From Brevundimonas diminuta 3F5N (GTDB lineage Bacteria > Pseudomonadota > Alphaproteobacteria > Caulobacterales > Caulobacteraceae), in contig NZ_FUIE01000085.1 in NCBI RefSeq assembly GCF_900163625.1, forward strand, positions 48,443 to 112,442: a stretch of 64,000 nt of DNA. The letters run 5' to 3'. Shown piece by piece: positions 56,016 to 64,000 of the stretch (the first letter of the stretch is position 1; each line of letters begins with the position of its first letter). The notes under the pieces are model-generated. The model saw only the letters and a program-made list of their open reading frames with translations. It was not told the origin of the DNA and did no database searches. Position numbers and translations under genes: made by a program.

Positions 56016-56045
56016 AAGGGCGGGATCGAAAGGTCCCGCCCTTTT
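56016..56045 (+). terminator. Rho-independent terminator of groESL
   Basis: AAGGGCGGGA at 56016-56025 pairs with TCCCGCCCTT at 56034-56043 around an 8-base loop, then TT and a further TTT after one C. It lies 29 bases after the groEL stop. Confidence 0.9.
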
Positions 56046-56063
56046 CTTTGCGCGGACGCCGCC

Positions 56064-56219
56064 TCTCCCTCCCCGTCCCGGGGAGGGTGGTTGCAGCGAA
56101 GCGGAGACCGGGTGGGGGAGGGCTGGGCGATCCCGGCCTCAGCACTTGCATCGCCTTGCCGCCCCCACCCGGCTTCGGCCTGACGGCCTCAGCCACCCTC
56201 CCCGGGACGGGGAGGGAGA
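56064..56219. mobile_element. Short inverted-repeat (MITE-like) element, type 2
   Basis: 156 bases bounded by perfect 27-base inverted repeats (56064-56090 and 56193-56219), with a second inner pair (CCGGGTGGGGG at 56108-56118, CCCCCACCCGG at 56162-56172). No open frame is supported. It lies between the groEL terminator and the LysR gene. Unrelated in sequence to the type 1 elements. Confidence 0.85.
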
Positions 56220-56236
56220 AGTTGTGCGCTAGCCCG

Positions 56237-57181
56237 TTAGCTTCTTGTCTCTCCCACTTCGCGCCCCGCCAAGCGCGCGCCTTCGACCACCGCCGGTTCG
56301 GTCCGGGCCGTGTCCAGCACCCAGTCGCGGAAGCGGGCGATCTTAGGGGTCAGGCGGCGGCCGGGCGGGTAGCAGAGCCAGTAGCCCTCGGCCAGGGCGA
56401 CGGTCTCCTTGAACGGCCGCACTAGCAGGCCGCGCTCGATCTCGCGGCCGTAAAGAATGGGCGAGCCCAGGGCCACGCCCTGATCGCCCAGCGCCGCCGC
56501 CACCTCCATCGCCTGATTGTCGGCGGTCAGGCGCGGCGGCGGGGCGGCGTCGGCGGGCGCCACACCGGCGGCGGCGAACCAGGCGGCCCACTCCTCCGGC
56601 TCTCCGACCAGATGGGCGCGCTTCAAGTCCGCAGGCGTCTTCAGCTCTAGCCGGTCACGCATGGCCGGCGTGCACACGGGCGTGAAGACGGCGGGCATCA
56701 GAAAACGGCTCTCTAGCCCCGCCCAGCGGCCCGAACCGAAGCGCAGCGCCACGTCCAGCCCATCCGCGCCCAGGCTAGACAGGCCGGGGCTGGTGTCCAC
56801 CCGCACGGCCAGGTCGGGATTGGCCAATTGGAACGTCCCCAGACGCGTCGCCAGCCACTGGGTCGCCAGGGTCTGGAGCGTGGTGACGGCCAACACGCCC
56901 TGGTCGGTCTCGATCACCTCGGCCACCGCCCGACGCAGCAGGGTCATCGCCTCGGTCGCCGCCGTGGCCAGACGCTCGCCCTCGGGGGTCAGGCTCACCT
57001 GCCGCGTGCCCCGTGTGAACAAGGGCCGCTCCAGCCGTTGCTCCAGGTCGCGAATACGCCAGCTGACCGCCGCCTGGCTCATGCCCAGAACCTCGGCCGC
57101 GCGCGTGAAGCTGAGCAGGCGCGCCGCCGTCTCGAACACGCGAAGGGCGTCGACCGGGATGCGGGAAAGAGGATCAGACAT
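56237..57181 (-). CDS. LysR-family transcriptional regulator (GcvA-like)
   Basis: A 314-residue LysR regulator. The winged helix-turn-helix is at about 10-70 (DALRVFETAARLLSFTRAAEVLGMSQAAVSWRIRDLEQRL). FTRGTRQVSLTPEGERL ends the domain. The effector domain (about 95-300) has the GcvA-like order: TTLQTLATQWLATRLGTFQLANPDLAVRVDTS, DVALRFGSGRWAGLESRFLMPAVFTPVCTP. The gene it controls is not obvious; the divergent neighbour is a very small open frame. The gene ends 17 bases after the type 2 repeat. Confidence 0.92.
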   Translation of the reverse strand: MSDPLSRIPVDALRVFETAARLLSFTRAAEVLGMSQAAVSWRIRDLEQRLERPLFTRGTRQVSLTPEGERLATAATEAMTLLRRAVAEVIETDQGVLAVTTLQTLATQWLATRLGTFQLANPDLAVRVDTSPGLSSLGADGLDVALRFGSGRWAGLESRFLMPAVFTPVCTPAMRDRLELKTPADLKRAHLVGEPEEWAAWFAAAGVAPADAAPPPRLTADNQAMEVAAALGDQGVALGSPILYGREIERGLLVRPFKETVALAEGYWLCYPPGRRLTPKIARFRDWVLDTARTEPAVVEGARLAGREVGETRS

Positions 57182-57271
57182 AAGCCAACCTTATGGATGA
57201 ACGCCGTCGTCTCGTTTGTGACGCGCGCCATCATGCGCCATCCTGCATCTCTCAGAAAGGAGGACGAAGTC

Positions 57272-57421
57272 ATGGAGCACATCTACCGCACTCATAAGGA
57301 ACCCGCGTGGGGTTGGATCGGCGCCCTGCTCGACGCCCGCCGACTTTCTCGCCGCGAAACCGGCGATGTCCGCCTCAGGGCCCGACCCTGCCCGACGCCC
57401 CCGCGCCGGGCGGCCTGCTGA
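57272..57421 (+). CDS. Small hypothetical ORF with a very strong ribosome site
   Basis: A 49-codon frame starting ATG at 57272, preceded by AAGGAGGACGAAGTC, the best Shine-Dalgarno sequence in this region. The first 24 residues (MEHIYRTHKEPAWGWIGALL) look protein-like; the rest is Arg/Pro/Cys-rich and may be out of frame. Adjacent frames to 57540 and 57569 continue with protein-like patches, so one or two frameshifts of a formerly longer gene are possible. Unknown function. Confidence 0.4.
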   Translation: MEHIYRTHKEPAWGWIGALLDARRLSRRETGDVRLRARPCPTPPRRAAC

Positions 57422-57572
57422 CGGCCGCCGCTGCGCCGGGCGCGGCTCCAAAGCGCGCGCCAAGCGCGACAAGGCGTCGCGCCCGGCGTTCTTCCCTCAG
57501 CGGAGCAGTTGCCCCCGCGTCACGCCACCGCCCATAAAGGCGCCTTCATCGTCACAGAGGGGGCCCTGATCG

Positions 57573-59213
57573 ATGCGCCGCACCACCCGTATTCCGTCCT
57601 TCGCCGCAGCCGCGCTGATCGCCGCCGCCGGTCTGAGCGTCGCTGTTCCGGCCGAGGCGCAATCACGCCGCGCCGCGCCCGCCGCCGAGCGTTCCGACTG
57701 GCCCGCTCGCCCCGCCCCCGCACAGACGCGCGCCGTGACCTTCGCCGCCTCGGCCGCACCATCGGGCGCCCTGGTTCTACCGCTAGCGTCGGAGGCTGAA
57801 TTGGCCGCGCGCAGCGCCGCCCTGGACGCCGCGACGCGCCAGGCGATCGCCTCAGCCCTGACCGCCGCCCGCTTCGACTACAAGGCGCGCCAGACCCTGA
57901 GCCTGCACGGCGTCGGCGGCTGGGACCGCATCCTGGTCGTCGGCCTGGGCGAGGCGCCCAAGGCCGCCGACGTGCAGACGGCGGGCATCGTCGCGGGCCG
58001 CGCGCTGAACAGCCAGCCCGGCGCCCTGACGGCCCTGACCTCGGGCCTGTCGGCGGATCTGGCCTCGGAACTGGCGACGGGTCTGGGCATCGGCCACTAT
58101 CGCTCGGACCTCTATGTCACCACCGGCCGTGACCGCCCAGCGCCCGGCGCCCTGACCGTGGTGGCCGATGACGCGGCCGGCGCCCAGGCGCATCACCGTC
58201 GCGGCGCCGCCCTGATCGAGGCCATGGCCTGGACCCGCGACGTGTCCAACGAACCGGCCAACGTCATCTATCCGGAAAGCTTCGTCGAGCGCGCCCGCGC
58301 CGCCTTCGCCGGCGTGCCCGGGGTCGAGATCACCGAGCTGGACGTACCCGCCATGCAACGCCTGGGCATGGGCGCCCTGCTGGGCGTCGGCCAGGGCTCC
58401 AGCCGCCCGCCGCGCCTGCTGGCCGTGCGCTATCGCGGCCAGGGCGCGCCCAACGACGGCCCGGTCGCCCTGCTGGGCAAGGGCATCACCTTCGATTCTG
58501 GCGGCATCTCGATCAAGCCGGGCGCCAACATGGGCAATATGAAGATGGACATGTCCGGCGCCGCCAGCGTGGTCGGCGCGGTTCTGGCCCTGGCCAAGTC
58601 CGGCGCGCCCGTGGATGTGGTCGCCGTCGCCGCCCTGGCTGAAAACATGCCCGACGGGAACGCCATCCGTCCGGCCGATGTGCTGACCGCCATGAACGGT
58701 AAGACCATCGAAATCATCTCGACCGACGCGGAAGGCCGCCTGGTCCTGGCCGACGCCGTGGTCTGGGCCGACACCACGCTGAACCCCGCCGCCATCGTCG
58801 ACGTGGCCACCCTGACCGGCTCGGTCGGCGGCGCGCTGGGCAATGACTATGCGGGCCTGTTCAGCCGTCACGACGCCCTGGCTGATCAGTTGAAGACCGC
58901 AGGCGACGCCACGGGCGAGACCCTGTGGCGCCTGCCGCTGCACCCCTCCTATGTGCGAGCCACCGCCTCGACCATCGCCGACATCAAGAACTCGGGCGAC
59001 GGCGGCGCGGGCGCAGGCACGGGCGCCCACTTCATCGGTTATTTCGCTCGCCCGGAGACGCCCTGGGCGCATCTGGACATCGCCAACATGGCCTTTGGCG
59101 CAGCCAACGACGTAAAACCGGCCGGGTCGGCGGGCTACAGTGTGCGCCTGCTGGAACGCTTCGTGCGCGACTTCCAGCCGGTGGCCAAGGAAAAGGGCAC
59201 GGGCGGCTATTGA
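57573..59213 (+). CDS. M17-family leucyl aminopeptidase with signal peptide
   Basis: Two-metal aminopeptidase that removes N-terminal residues, 546 residues. The signature STDAEGRLVLADA (family NTDAEGRL) and LGKGITFDSGGISIKPG carry the metal ligands and the catalytic Lys, with MKMDMSGAASVVGAVLAL between. The C-terminal region HLDIANMAFG is conserved. Unlike typical PepA it starts with a signal peptide (MRRTTRIPSFAAAALIAAAGLSVAVPAEAQ), so it is probably periplasmic. The following genes are not functionally related. Confidence 0.92.
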   Translation: MRRTTRIPSFAAAALIAAAGLSVAVPAEAQSRRAAPAAERSDWPARPAPAQTRAVTFAASAAPSGALVLPLASEAELAARSAALDAATRQAIASALTAARFDYKARQTLSLHGVGGWDRILVVGLGEAPKAADVQTAGIVAGRALNSQPGALTALTSGLSADLASELATGLGIGHYRSDLYVTTGRDRPAPGALTVVADDAAGAQAHHRRGAALIEAMAWTRDVSNEPANVIYPESFVERARAAFAGVPGVEITELDVPAMQRLGMGALLGVGQGSSRPPRLLAVRYRGQGAPNDGPVALLGKGITFDSGGISIKPGANMGNMKMDMSGAASVVGAVLALAKSGAPVDVVAVAALAENMPDGNAIRPADVLTAMNGKTIEIISTDAEGRLVLADAVVWADTTLNPAAIVDVATLTGSVGGALGNDYAGLFSRHDALADQLKTAGDATGETLWRLPLHPSYVRATASTIADIKNSGDGGAGAGTGAHFIGYFARPETPWAHLDIANMAFGAANDVKPAGSAGYSVRLLERFVRDFQPVAKEKGTGGY

Positions 59214-59225
59214 GGCCGTCCCCTC

Positions 59226-59708
59226 TCAGCCTTCCTTGATGGCGACGATCTCGACCGACTGGCCCGCGACCGTCGCCTCATCCCCCTCGCGCTTGCCCAT
59301 CAGGGCACGGGCCAGGGGCGAGACGTGGCTGACGCTGCCCTTGGTCGGGTCGGCCTCGTCCTCGCCGACAATGCGCCAGGACTGGGTGCGCCCATCCTCG
59401 CGCTCGATCGTCACCGTGTCGCCGAATCGCACCTTGCCGTCCGGCGGCGCCTCGACCAACTGGGCCGTGCCACGGCGCGCCGACCAGTAGCGCAGGTCGC
59501 GCGTCGCCCGCGCCATGGCGGTGCGGTCAGCCTCGATCGAACCTGCCGCCTGCGCCGCCGTATAGGCCGCGCGCGCGGCCGCCAGCTCGGCCTCGATCTG
59601 GGCCAGCCCCTGCGGCGTGACGAGGTTGGGATGGGGCGAGATCGGCCGGTCCGGCAGGTCCGCCGCCGTGGCTTCCAGATCTTCTTCCCGTGTAAAGGCG
59701 ACGCTCAT
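59226..59708 (-). CDS. GreA/GreB-family transcription factor-like protein
   Basis: A 160-residue protein with the Gre plan. An N-terminal coiled coil (about 27-80; GLAQIEAELAAARAAYTAAQAAGSIEADRTAMARATRDLRYWSARRG) is joined to the FKBP-like C-terminal domain (VRFGDTVTIEREDGRTQSWRIVGEDEADPTKG, SPLARALMGKREGDEATV). Classical Gre factors carry an acidic tip such as GDLKENAEY that supports transcript cleavage; here the tip reads AGSIEADRTAM. It may modify RNA polymerase without standard cleavage activity. The start is the ATG at 59708, with 59720 possible. It is convergent with the peptidase gene. Confidence 0.8.
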   Translation of the reverse strand: MSVAFTREEDLEATAADLPDRPISPHPNLVTPQGLAQIEAELAAARAAYTAAQAAGSIEADRTAMARATRDLRYWSARRGTAQLVEAPPDGKVRFGDTVTIEREDGRTQSWRIVGEDEADPTKGSVSHVSPLARALMGKREGDEATVAGQSVEIVAIKEG

Positions 59709-59755
59709 GTCCGCCAGCATAGGCCGCGGCGGTCATTCCGGCTAGGAAGGCGTCG

Positions 59756-60970
59756 ATGACGCGCTCCCCCTCCACAGTCGCCGTAATCGGCGCCGGCCCT
59801 GCCGGGCTGATGGCCGCCGAACGTCTGGCCCAGGCGGGCCTGCGCGTCGTCGTGCATGAGCGGATGCCCTCGGTTGCACGCAAATTCCTGATGGCCGGGC
59901 GCGGCGGGCTGAACCTGACTCATTCGGAGCCGCCGGAGCCGTTCCTGAACCGCTATGACGCCGCCGCGCAGGGACGCATCAAGGAATGGCTGGACGCCTT
60001 TTCGCCCGCCGATCTGATCGAGTGGGTCGAGGGGCTGGGCCAGCCGACCTTCGTCGGTTCGTCCGGACGGGTGTTCCCGAAAGTGATGAAGGCCTCGCCC
60101 CTGCTGCGCGCCTGGTTGGCGCGGCTGGAGGGTCTGGGCGTCGAGGTCCGCACCCGCTCGCGCTGGACCGGCTGGCAGGGCGATGCCCTGACCTTTGACA
60201 CGCCTGAGGGCGAGCAAACCGAGCGCCCGGACGCCATCGTTCTGGCTTTAGGCGGCGCCAGCTGGGCGAAGCTGGGTTCGGACGCGGCGTGGGTTCCGGC
60301 GCTGGAGGACGCGGGCGCCGAAATGGCTGCCTTCCGACCCGCCAACGTCGGCTTCGACGTCGCCTGGTCGCCGCTGTTCCGCGAGCGCTTCGCCGGAACG
60401 CCGCTGAAAGGCGTCGCCCTGACGCATGAAGGCCGCACCGTGCGCGGCGAGGCCATGATCGCCGCCTATGGGATCGAGGGCGGCGGCGTCTACGCCCTGT
60501 CCGCCGGTCTGCGCGAGGCGGTGGAGCGCGACGGATCAACCGTGCTGACGCTCGACCTGCGGCCCGATCTGGACATCGAGGCTCTGACCCAGCGCCTGTC
60601 GAAACCGCGTGGCAAGGACAGCCTGTCGAACTGGCTGCGCAAGGCCGCGCGGCTGGACCCGGCCGCCGTCGCCCTGCTGCGCGAAGCCGGAGCCCTGCCC
60701 GCAGAACCCGCCGAACTGGCCGCGCGGATCAAGGGCGTCGCCCTGACCTTGACCGGGGTGCAGGGTCTGAGCCGCGCCATCTCCTCGGCCGGGGGCGTCG
60801 CTCTGGACGCCGTGGACGAACGGCTGATGCTGAAGGCGCGGCCCGGCGTCTTTGCGGCGGGCGAGATGCTGGACTGGGAGGCGCCGACCGGCGGCTATCT
60901 GCTGCAGGCCTCGTTCGCCTCGGGCGTTGTCGCAGCGGAGGGCGTGCGCGCCTGGCTGGACGGGCGCTGA
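59756..60970 (+). CDS. TIGR03862-type FAD-dependent flavoprotein (HI0933-like)
   Basis: A 404-residue flavoprotein of the BaiN/HI0933 superfamily. VAVIGAGPAGLMAAERLAQAGLRVVVHERM is the FAD-binding Rossmann motif. KFLMAGRGGLNLTHSE, IVLALGGASWAKLGSD, EAMIAAYGIEGGGVYALS and PGVFAAGEMLDWEAPTGGYLLQASFASG match the family, which has been implicated in hydroxylated or oxidised substrates without a settled role. The ATG at 59756 is 47 bases from the divergent Gre-like gene. Confidence 0.88.
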   Translation: MTRSPSTVAVIGAGPAGLMAAERLAQAGLRVVVHERMPSVARKFLMAGRGGLNLTHSEPPEPFLNRYDAAAQGRIKEWLDAFSPADLIEWVEGLGQPTFVGSSGRVFPKVMKASPLLRAWLARLEGLGVEVRTRSRWTGWQGDALTFDTPEGEQTERPDAIVLALGGASWAKLGSDAAWVPALEDAGAEMAAFRPANVGFDVAWSPLFRERFAGTPLKGVALTHEGRTVRGEAMIAAYGIEGGGVYALSAGLREAVERDGSTVLTLDLRPDLDIEALTQRLSKPRGKDSLSNWLRKAARLDPAAVALLREAGALPAEPAELAARIKGVALTLTGVQGLSRAISSAGGVALDAVDERLMLKARPGVFAAGEMLDWEAPTGGYLLQASFASGVVAAEGVRAWLDGR

Positions 60971-61009
60971 GGTCTTTCGGGGTCGACAGCGGCGGCCTCA
61001 GGGGGCAGC

Positions 61010-62683
61010 GTGGCGCAAACATTTCAGATGTCGAGCCTGCCCATGTCCCTGCCCCGTTCCGCCGCCGTCGGCCTGATCGCTGTCCTGATGTGTTCGACCT
61101 CCGCGCTCGCTCAAGCCGGCCGCGTCGACCCGGCCCGGCTGAACGAGGCGACCCGCGTTCTGGCGTCTGATGAGTTCGAAGGTCGCGCCCCGGTCACGCC
61201 CGGCGAAGACCGTACCATCGAGTGGCTGTCGCAGCAGTTCCAGGCGCTCGGCCTCGAACCCGGCGGCCCGAACGGATCATGGGTGCAGGTGGCCCAGGTC
61301 AGCCGCACCAGCCAGGACGGCCCCGCCGCCATCAGCGTCTCATCCAACGGCCGCACGACCGAACTGCAACGGGCCAAGGACGTCATCGTCTCCTCCGACC
61401 GGCCGGTGCAGCGCATCACCCTGACCGACGCGCCGCTGGTCTTCGTCGGCTATGGCGTGGACGCGCCCGAGCGCGGCTGGGACGACTACAAGGGCGTCGA
61501 TCTGACCGGCAAGATCATGCTGGTGCTGGTCAACGACCCCGACTTCGGCGCGCCCGAAGGCCATCCGATCAATGGCAAGTTCGACGGTCAGGCCATGACC
61601 TTCTATGGCCGCTGGACCTACAAGTTCCAGGTGGCGGCGGCGCACGGCGCGGCGGGCGTTCTGGTCATCCATGACACGCCGGGCGCGGGTTATCCGTGGT
61701 CGACGCTGGAGAATTCCTCGACCGCGCCCAAGTTCGACATCGTCCGCGCCGACCCGGACAAGGAGCGCGTGGCGGCGCAAGGCTGGATTCAGGGCGCTGT
61801 AGCCGAACAGCTGTTCCGGGACGCCGGGCTGGACTTCGCCGCCCTGAAGGATCAGGCGCGCACCCCCGACTTCCGCCCCGTGGCGCTGGACGGCGTCAGC
61901 ATGTCCATCGACTTCGGCCAGAAGGCCGACCGGGTCGAGACGCGCAACGTCATCGGCCGCCTGCCCGGAACCCAATACCCGAACGAGACGGTGATGTTCG
62001 GCGCCCACTGGGACGCCTATGGCCGCGCCACGCCCAAGAACGGCGACGACATCTATAACGGCGCCGTCGACAATGCGACGGGCGTCGCGGGCGTCATGGA
62101 GATCGCCCGCCTGTTCGCCGAGGGGCCGCGTCCCGAACGCTCGACCGTCTTCATCAGCTGGGCGGCCGAGGAAACGGGCCTGCTGGGCGCCGAATACTAT
62201 GCCGCCAATCCGGTCTGGCCGCTGGAGACGACCGTCGCCAACATCAATATGGACAGCCTGCTGCCAGGGACCGAGATCGACCCCAACATCGTCGTCATCG
62301 GCGCGGGCAAGAATGATCTGGACGACCGGCTGGCGGTTCTGGCCGCGCGCGAGGGTCGCCGCCTGATCCCCGACCCGGCGCCGCACGCAGGGGCTTTTTA
62401 CCGCTCGGACCACTTCCCGCTGGCGCGCAAGGGCGTGCCCGCCCTGTTCGCCGCTGCGGGCTTCACCGGCCACAACGAAGCCAGCCGTGATTACGTCGCC
62501 AACCGCTATCATCAGCCGACCGACGAATGGACGCCGGAGTGGAAGATGGACGCTGCCGCCGCCGATGTGCAGTTGCTGTATGAAGTCGGCCGCGACCTGG
62601 CCAATTCGCGCGACTGGCCCGCGTGGAAGCCGGGCGACGAGTTCGAAGGCGCCCGCAACGCCTCGGCGTCCGCTCGCAAGTGA
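61010..62683 (+). CDS. Secreted M28-family metallopeptidase
   Basis: Zinc aminopeptidase-type enzyme of 557 residues, starting at a GTG (61010) with AGGGGG just upstream. A signal peptide ends near ALAQA (residue 35). A PA-domain-like insert lies at about 110-265 (YGVDAPERGWDDYKGVDLTGKIMLVLVND, HGAAGVLVIHDTPGAG). The catalytic domain holds all metal and catalytic motifs: GAHWDAYG, GAVDNATGVAGVMEIARL, WAAEETGLLGAEYYAANP, NINMDS and YRSDHFPLARKGVPALF. It probably digests peptides in the periplasm or outside the cell. Confidence 0.92.
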   Translation: MAQTFQMSSLPMSLPRSAAVGLIAVLMCSTSALAQAGRVDPARLNEATRVLASDEFEGRAPVTPGEDRTIEWLSQQFQALGLEPGGPNGSWVQVAQVSRTSQDGPAAISVSSNGRTTELQRAKDVIVSSDRPVQRITLTDAPLVFVGYGVDAPERGWDDYKGVDLTGKIMLVLVNDPDFGAPEGHPINGKFDGQAMTFYGRWTYKFQVAAAHGAAGVLVIHDTPGAGYPWSTLENSSTAPKFDIVRADPDKERVAAQGWIQGAVAEQLFRDAGLDFAALKDQARTPDFRPVALDGVSMSIDFGQKADRVETRNVIGRLPGTQYPNETVMFGAHWDAYGRATPKNGDDIYNGAVDNATGVAGVMEIARLFAEGPRPERSTVFISWAAEETGLLGAEYYAANPVWPLETTVANINMDSLLPGTEIDPNIVVIGAGKNDLDDRLAVLAAREGRRLIPDPAPHAGAFYRSDHFPLARKGVPALFAAAGFTGHNEASRDYVANRYHQPTDEWTPEWKMDAAAADVQLLYEVGRDLANSRDWPAWKPGDEFEGARNASASARK

Positions 62684-62714
62684 CGTGAAGCCGCCAAGGC
62701 GCTAGACCGCATCC

Positions 62715-63860
62715 ATGACCAGCCTCACCGAACTCCACGGCGTCTGCCCGCCGCGTTTCAATGCGGTGAAGGACGCCTTCGCCGCCAACTTCGCCGACGC
62801 GCCCGAGGGGCTGAACGAACTGGCCGCGCGTTTCAGCGTGACCATCGACGGCGAGGTGGCGGTGGACCTGTGGGCCGGGTCGGCCGATCTAGCGGGGACC
62901 AAGCCCTTCGCCGAGGACACGCTGGTCCCGGTCTTCTCGACCGGCAAGGCGGTGATGGCCCTGATGATCGCGCGCTGCGTGGACAAGGGGCTGCTGTCTT
63001 ACGAGGACCGGGTCGCCGACCACTGGCCCGCCTTCGGCGCGGCGGGCAAGGACCAACTGACCGTCGGTCAGTTGATGAGCCACCAGTCCGGCCTGCCGGG
63101 CTTCTCCGACGGCGTCGAACCGGCCATCTGGTTCGACCGTCAGGCGGTGCTGGACAAGCTGGCGGCCCAGACGCCGCTATGGGCGCCGGGGACGGCGTCC
63201 GGCTATCACCCCATCACCATCGGCTATCTGGCGGGCGAGCTGTTCCGCATCGTCGACGGACGGACCATGGGGACGGCGTTGCGCGAAGACTTCGCCCAGC
63301 CGTTCGATCTGGATCTGTGGATCGGCCTGCCTGAGGCCGAGCACGGCCGCGTCGCGCAACTTCGCAAACCCGCCGCCGCACCGGACCTCGGCCCCATCGA
63401 CGCGATCAAGAAAGCCGCTTTCCTGGATCGCGGCTCGGCGCCCGGCGGACGCGGCTCGACCGAGTGGCGCATGGCGGAGATTCCCTCCGCCAACCTGCAC
63501 GGCACTGCGCGAGACCTAGCGCGGATGATGTCCATCGTCGCCACCGGCGGCTCGCTGGATCATCTGGCCGTGTTATCGGAAGAGACCCTGACCCAGGCGA
63601 CGCGCGAACGCATCCACGGGCCGGATCGGGTGCTGCCCTTCGACATGAGCTGGGCGGCGGGCTTCACCCGCAACCAGGGCCTGAACATCTTCGGCCCCAA
63701 TCCGGCGGCGGTCGGCCACTGCGGCTGGGGCGGATCCATGGTCTTCGCTGATCAGGCGGCGGGGCTTTCGGCCGCCTATGTCATGACGCGCCAGTCGCCG
63801 CACCTGATCGGCGATCCGCGTGCCCTGCGGCTGGTCGAGGCGTTTTACAGCGCGCTCTGA
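62715..63860 (+). CDS. Serine hydrolase of the beta-lactamase fold (class C-like / EstB-like)
   Basis: A 381-residue protein related to class C beta-lactamases and esterases. Ser75 and Lys78 form the SxxK motif in PVFSTGKAVM. The Tyr motif is in TASGYHPITIG. GHCGWGGSMVF is at the position of the KTG box, in the H-x-G form common in esterases. No signal peptide is evident, which argues against a periplasmic beta-lactamase. It is 31 bases after the M28 peptidase gene on the same strand and is likely cotranscribed. Activity on antibiotics is not indicated. Confidence 0.88.
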   Translation: MTSLTELHGVCPPRFNAVKDAFAANFADAPEGLNELAARFSVTIDGEVAVDLWAGSADLAGTKPFAEDTLVPVFSTGKAVMALMIARCVDKGLLSYEDRVADHWPAFGAAGKDQLTVGQLMSHQSGLPGFSDGVEPAIWFDRQAVLDKLAAQTPLWAPGTASGYHPITIGYLAGELFRIVDGRTMGTALREDFAQPFDLDLWIGLPEAEHGRVAQLRKPAAAPDLGPIDAIKKAAFLDRGSAPGGRGSTEWRMAEIPSANLHGTARDLARMMSIVATGGSLDHLAVLSEETLTQATRERIHGPDRVLPFDMSWAAGFTRNQGLNIFGPNPAAVGHCGWGGSMVFADQAAGLSAAYVMTRQSPHLIGDPRALRLVEAFYSAL

Positions 63861-63867
63861 TTCTTGA

Positions 63868-64000
63868 TCCGCTCATCCCGGCGGACGCCGGGATCCAGTG
63901 AGAGCCACGACCACCACGTTCGGCGGTCGCGCGCCCGAGCTTCCTTCAACTGAGGACGGAGCCAAAGTACTGGGTCCCGGCGTCCGCCGGGATGAGCGGA
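63868..64000. mobile_element. Short inverted-repeat (REP/MITE-like) element, type 1, copy B
   Basis: 133 bases to the last base of the window. The 32-base ends (63868-63899 and 63969-64000) are inverted repeats with 31 of 32 pairs. It shares the end sequences, GATCCAGTGAGAGC and a nearby GCCAAAG with copy A at 37600-37730, while the middle differs. It begins seven bases after the serine hydrolase stop. Confidence 0.85.

Noticed and set aside
62715..63860. Antibiotic-resistance beta-lactamase
   Set aside because: SxxK is present but the KTG position reads HCGWGG and there is no signal peptide, which fits the esterase-like branch.

Overview
The window is high-GC, densely packed bacterial chromosome from an alphaproteobacterium. 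The gene families (2-oxoglutarate dehydrogenase with succinyl-CoA ligase, a TonB-dependent receptor, a CIRCE-controlled groESL, EcfG-type promoters, and a glnD-murJ-trpS-mutS neighbourhood) best fit Caulobacteraceae, probably Brevundimonas. That genus is an inference from family content and sequence style, not from a marker gene. I saw no rRNA, tRNA, CRISPR array, prophage or transposase. The mobile-looking DNA consists of three short inverted-repeat elements of two types.

Layout. 1-5.6 kb: the 3' end of fabB, an HtrA-type periplasmic protease, glutaryl-CoA dehydrogenase and small proteins. 5.6-12.7 kb: the lower TCA block on the minus strand, sucC-sucD-sucA-odhB; the E2 subunit carries two lipoyl domains, and a strong terminator separates sucCD from sucA-odhB. 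12.9-18.4 kb: an uptake module of MFS transporter and TonB-dependent receptor, divergent from a TetR regulator that is translationally coupled to a membrane-bound LytTR regulator. 18.4-26.3 kb: corA, an exported DUF2141/carotenoid-oxygenase pair, then rpe, a heparinase-fold protein, an unknown protein and purH. 26.3-31.4 kb: a PadR regulator resembling NfeR (YqjI) with its siderophore-interacting reductase partner and a clear palindromic operator, a dienelactone hydrolase-like protein, and a redox group (Rrf2 regulator, thioredoxin-reductase-like flavoprotein, OsmC). 31.4-42.8 kb: trpS, murJ, glnD and mutS, a degenerate aldo/keto reductase, and a maleylacetoacetate isomerase/FAH pair.

42.8-46.4 kb looks like a small general-stress-response cluster. 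Three promoters of the form GGAAC-N16/17-CGTT precede a DUF883/holin-like pair, a 59-residue DUF1328 membrane protein and a glycine-zipper lipoprotein. 46.4-50.5 kb: an OmpA-like lipoprotein and a thiol-redox pair (DsbD plus a redoxin lipoprotein). 50.6-56 kb: pgi, DUF4260, a two-pore-helix-type ion channel, a glycine-zipper protein, and groES-groEL behind a CIRCE element. 56-64 kb: an inverted-repeat element, a LysR regulator, and secreted or hydrolytic enzymes (M17 and M28 peptidases, a serine beta-lactamase-fold hydrolase) with a Gre-like factor and a flavoprotein. The window ends exactly at the end of a second copy of the inverted-repeat element seen between glnD and mutS.

Most genes are housekeeping. 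The parts most worth a second look are the NfeR-like operon with its operator, the cluster of EcfG promoters, the TetR/membrane-LytTR regulated uptake module, the exported DUF2141/carotenoid oxygenase pair, and the two families of short inverted-repeat elements.
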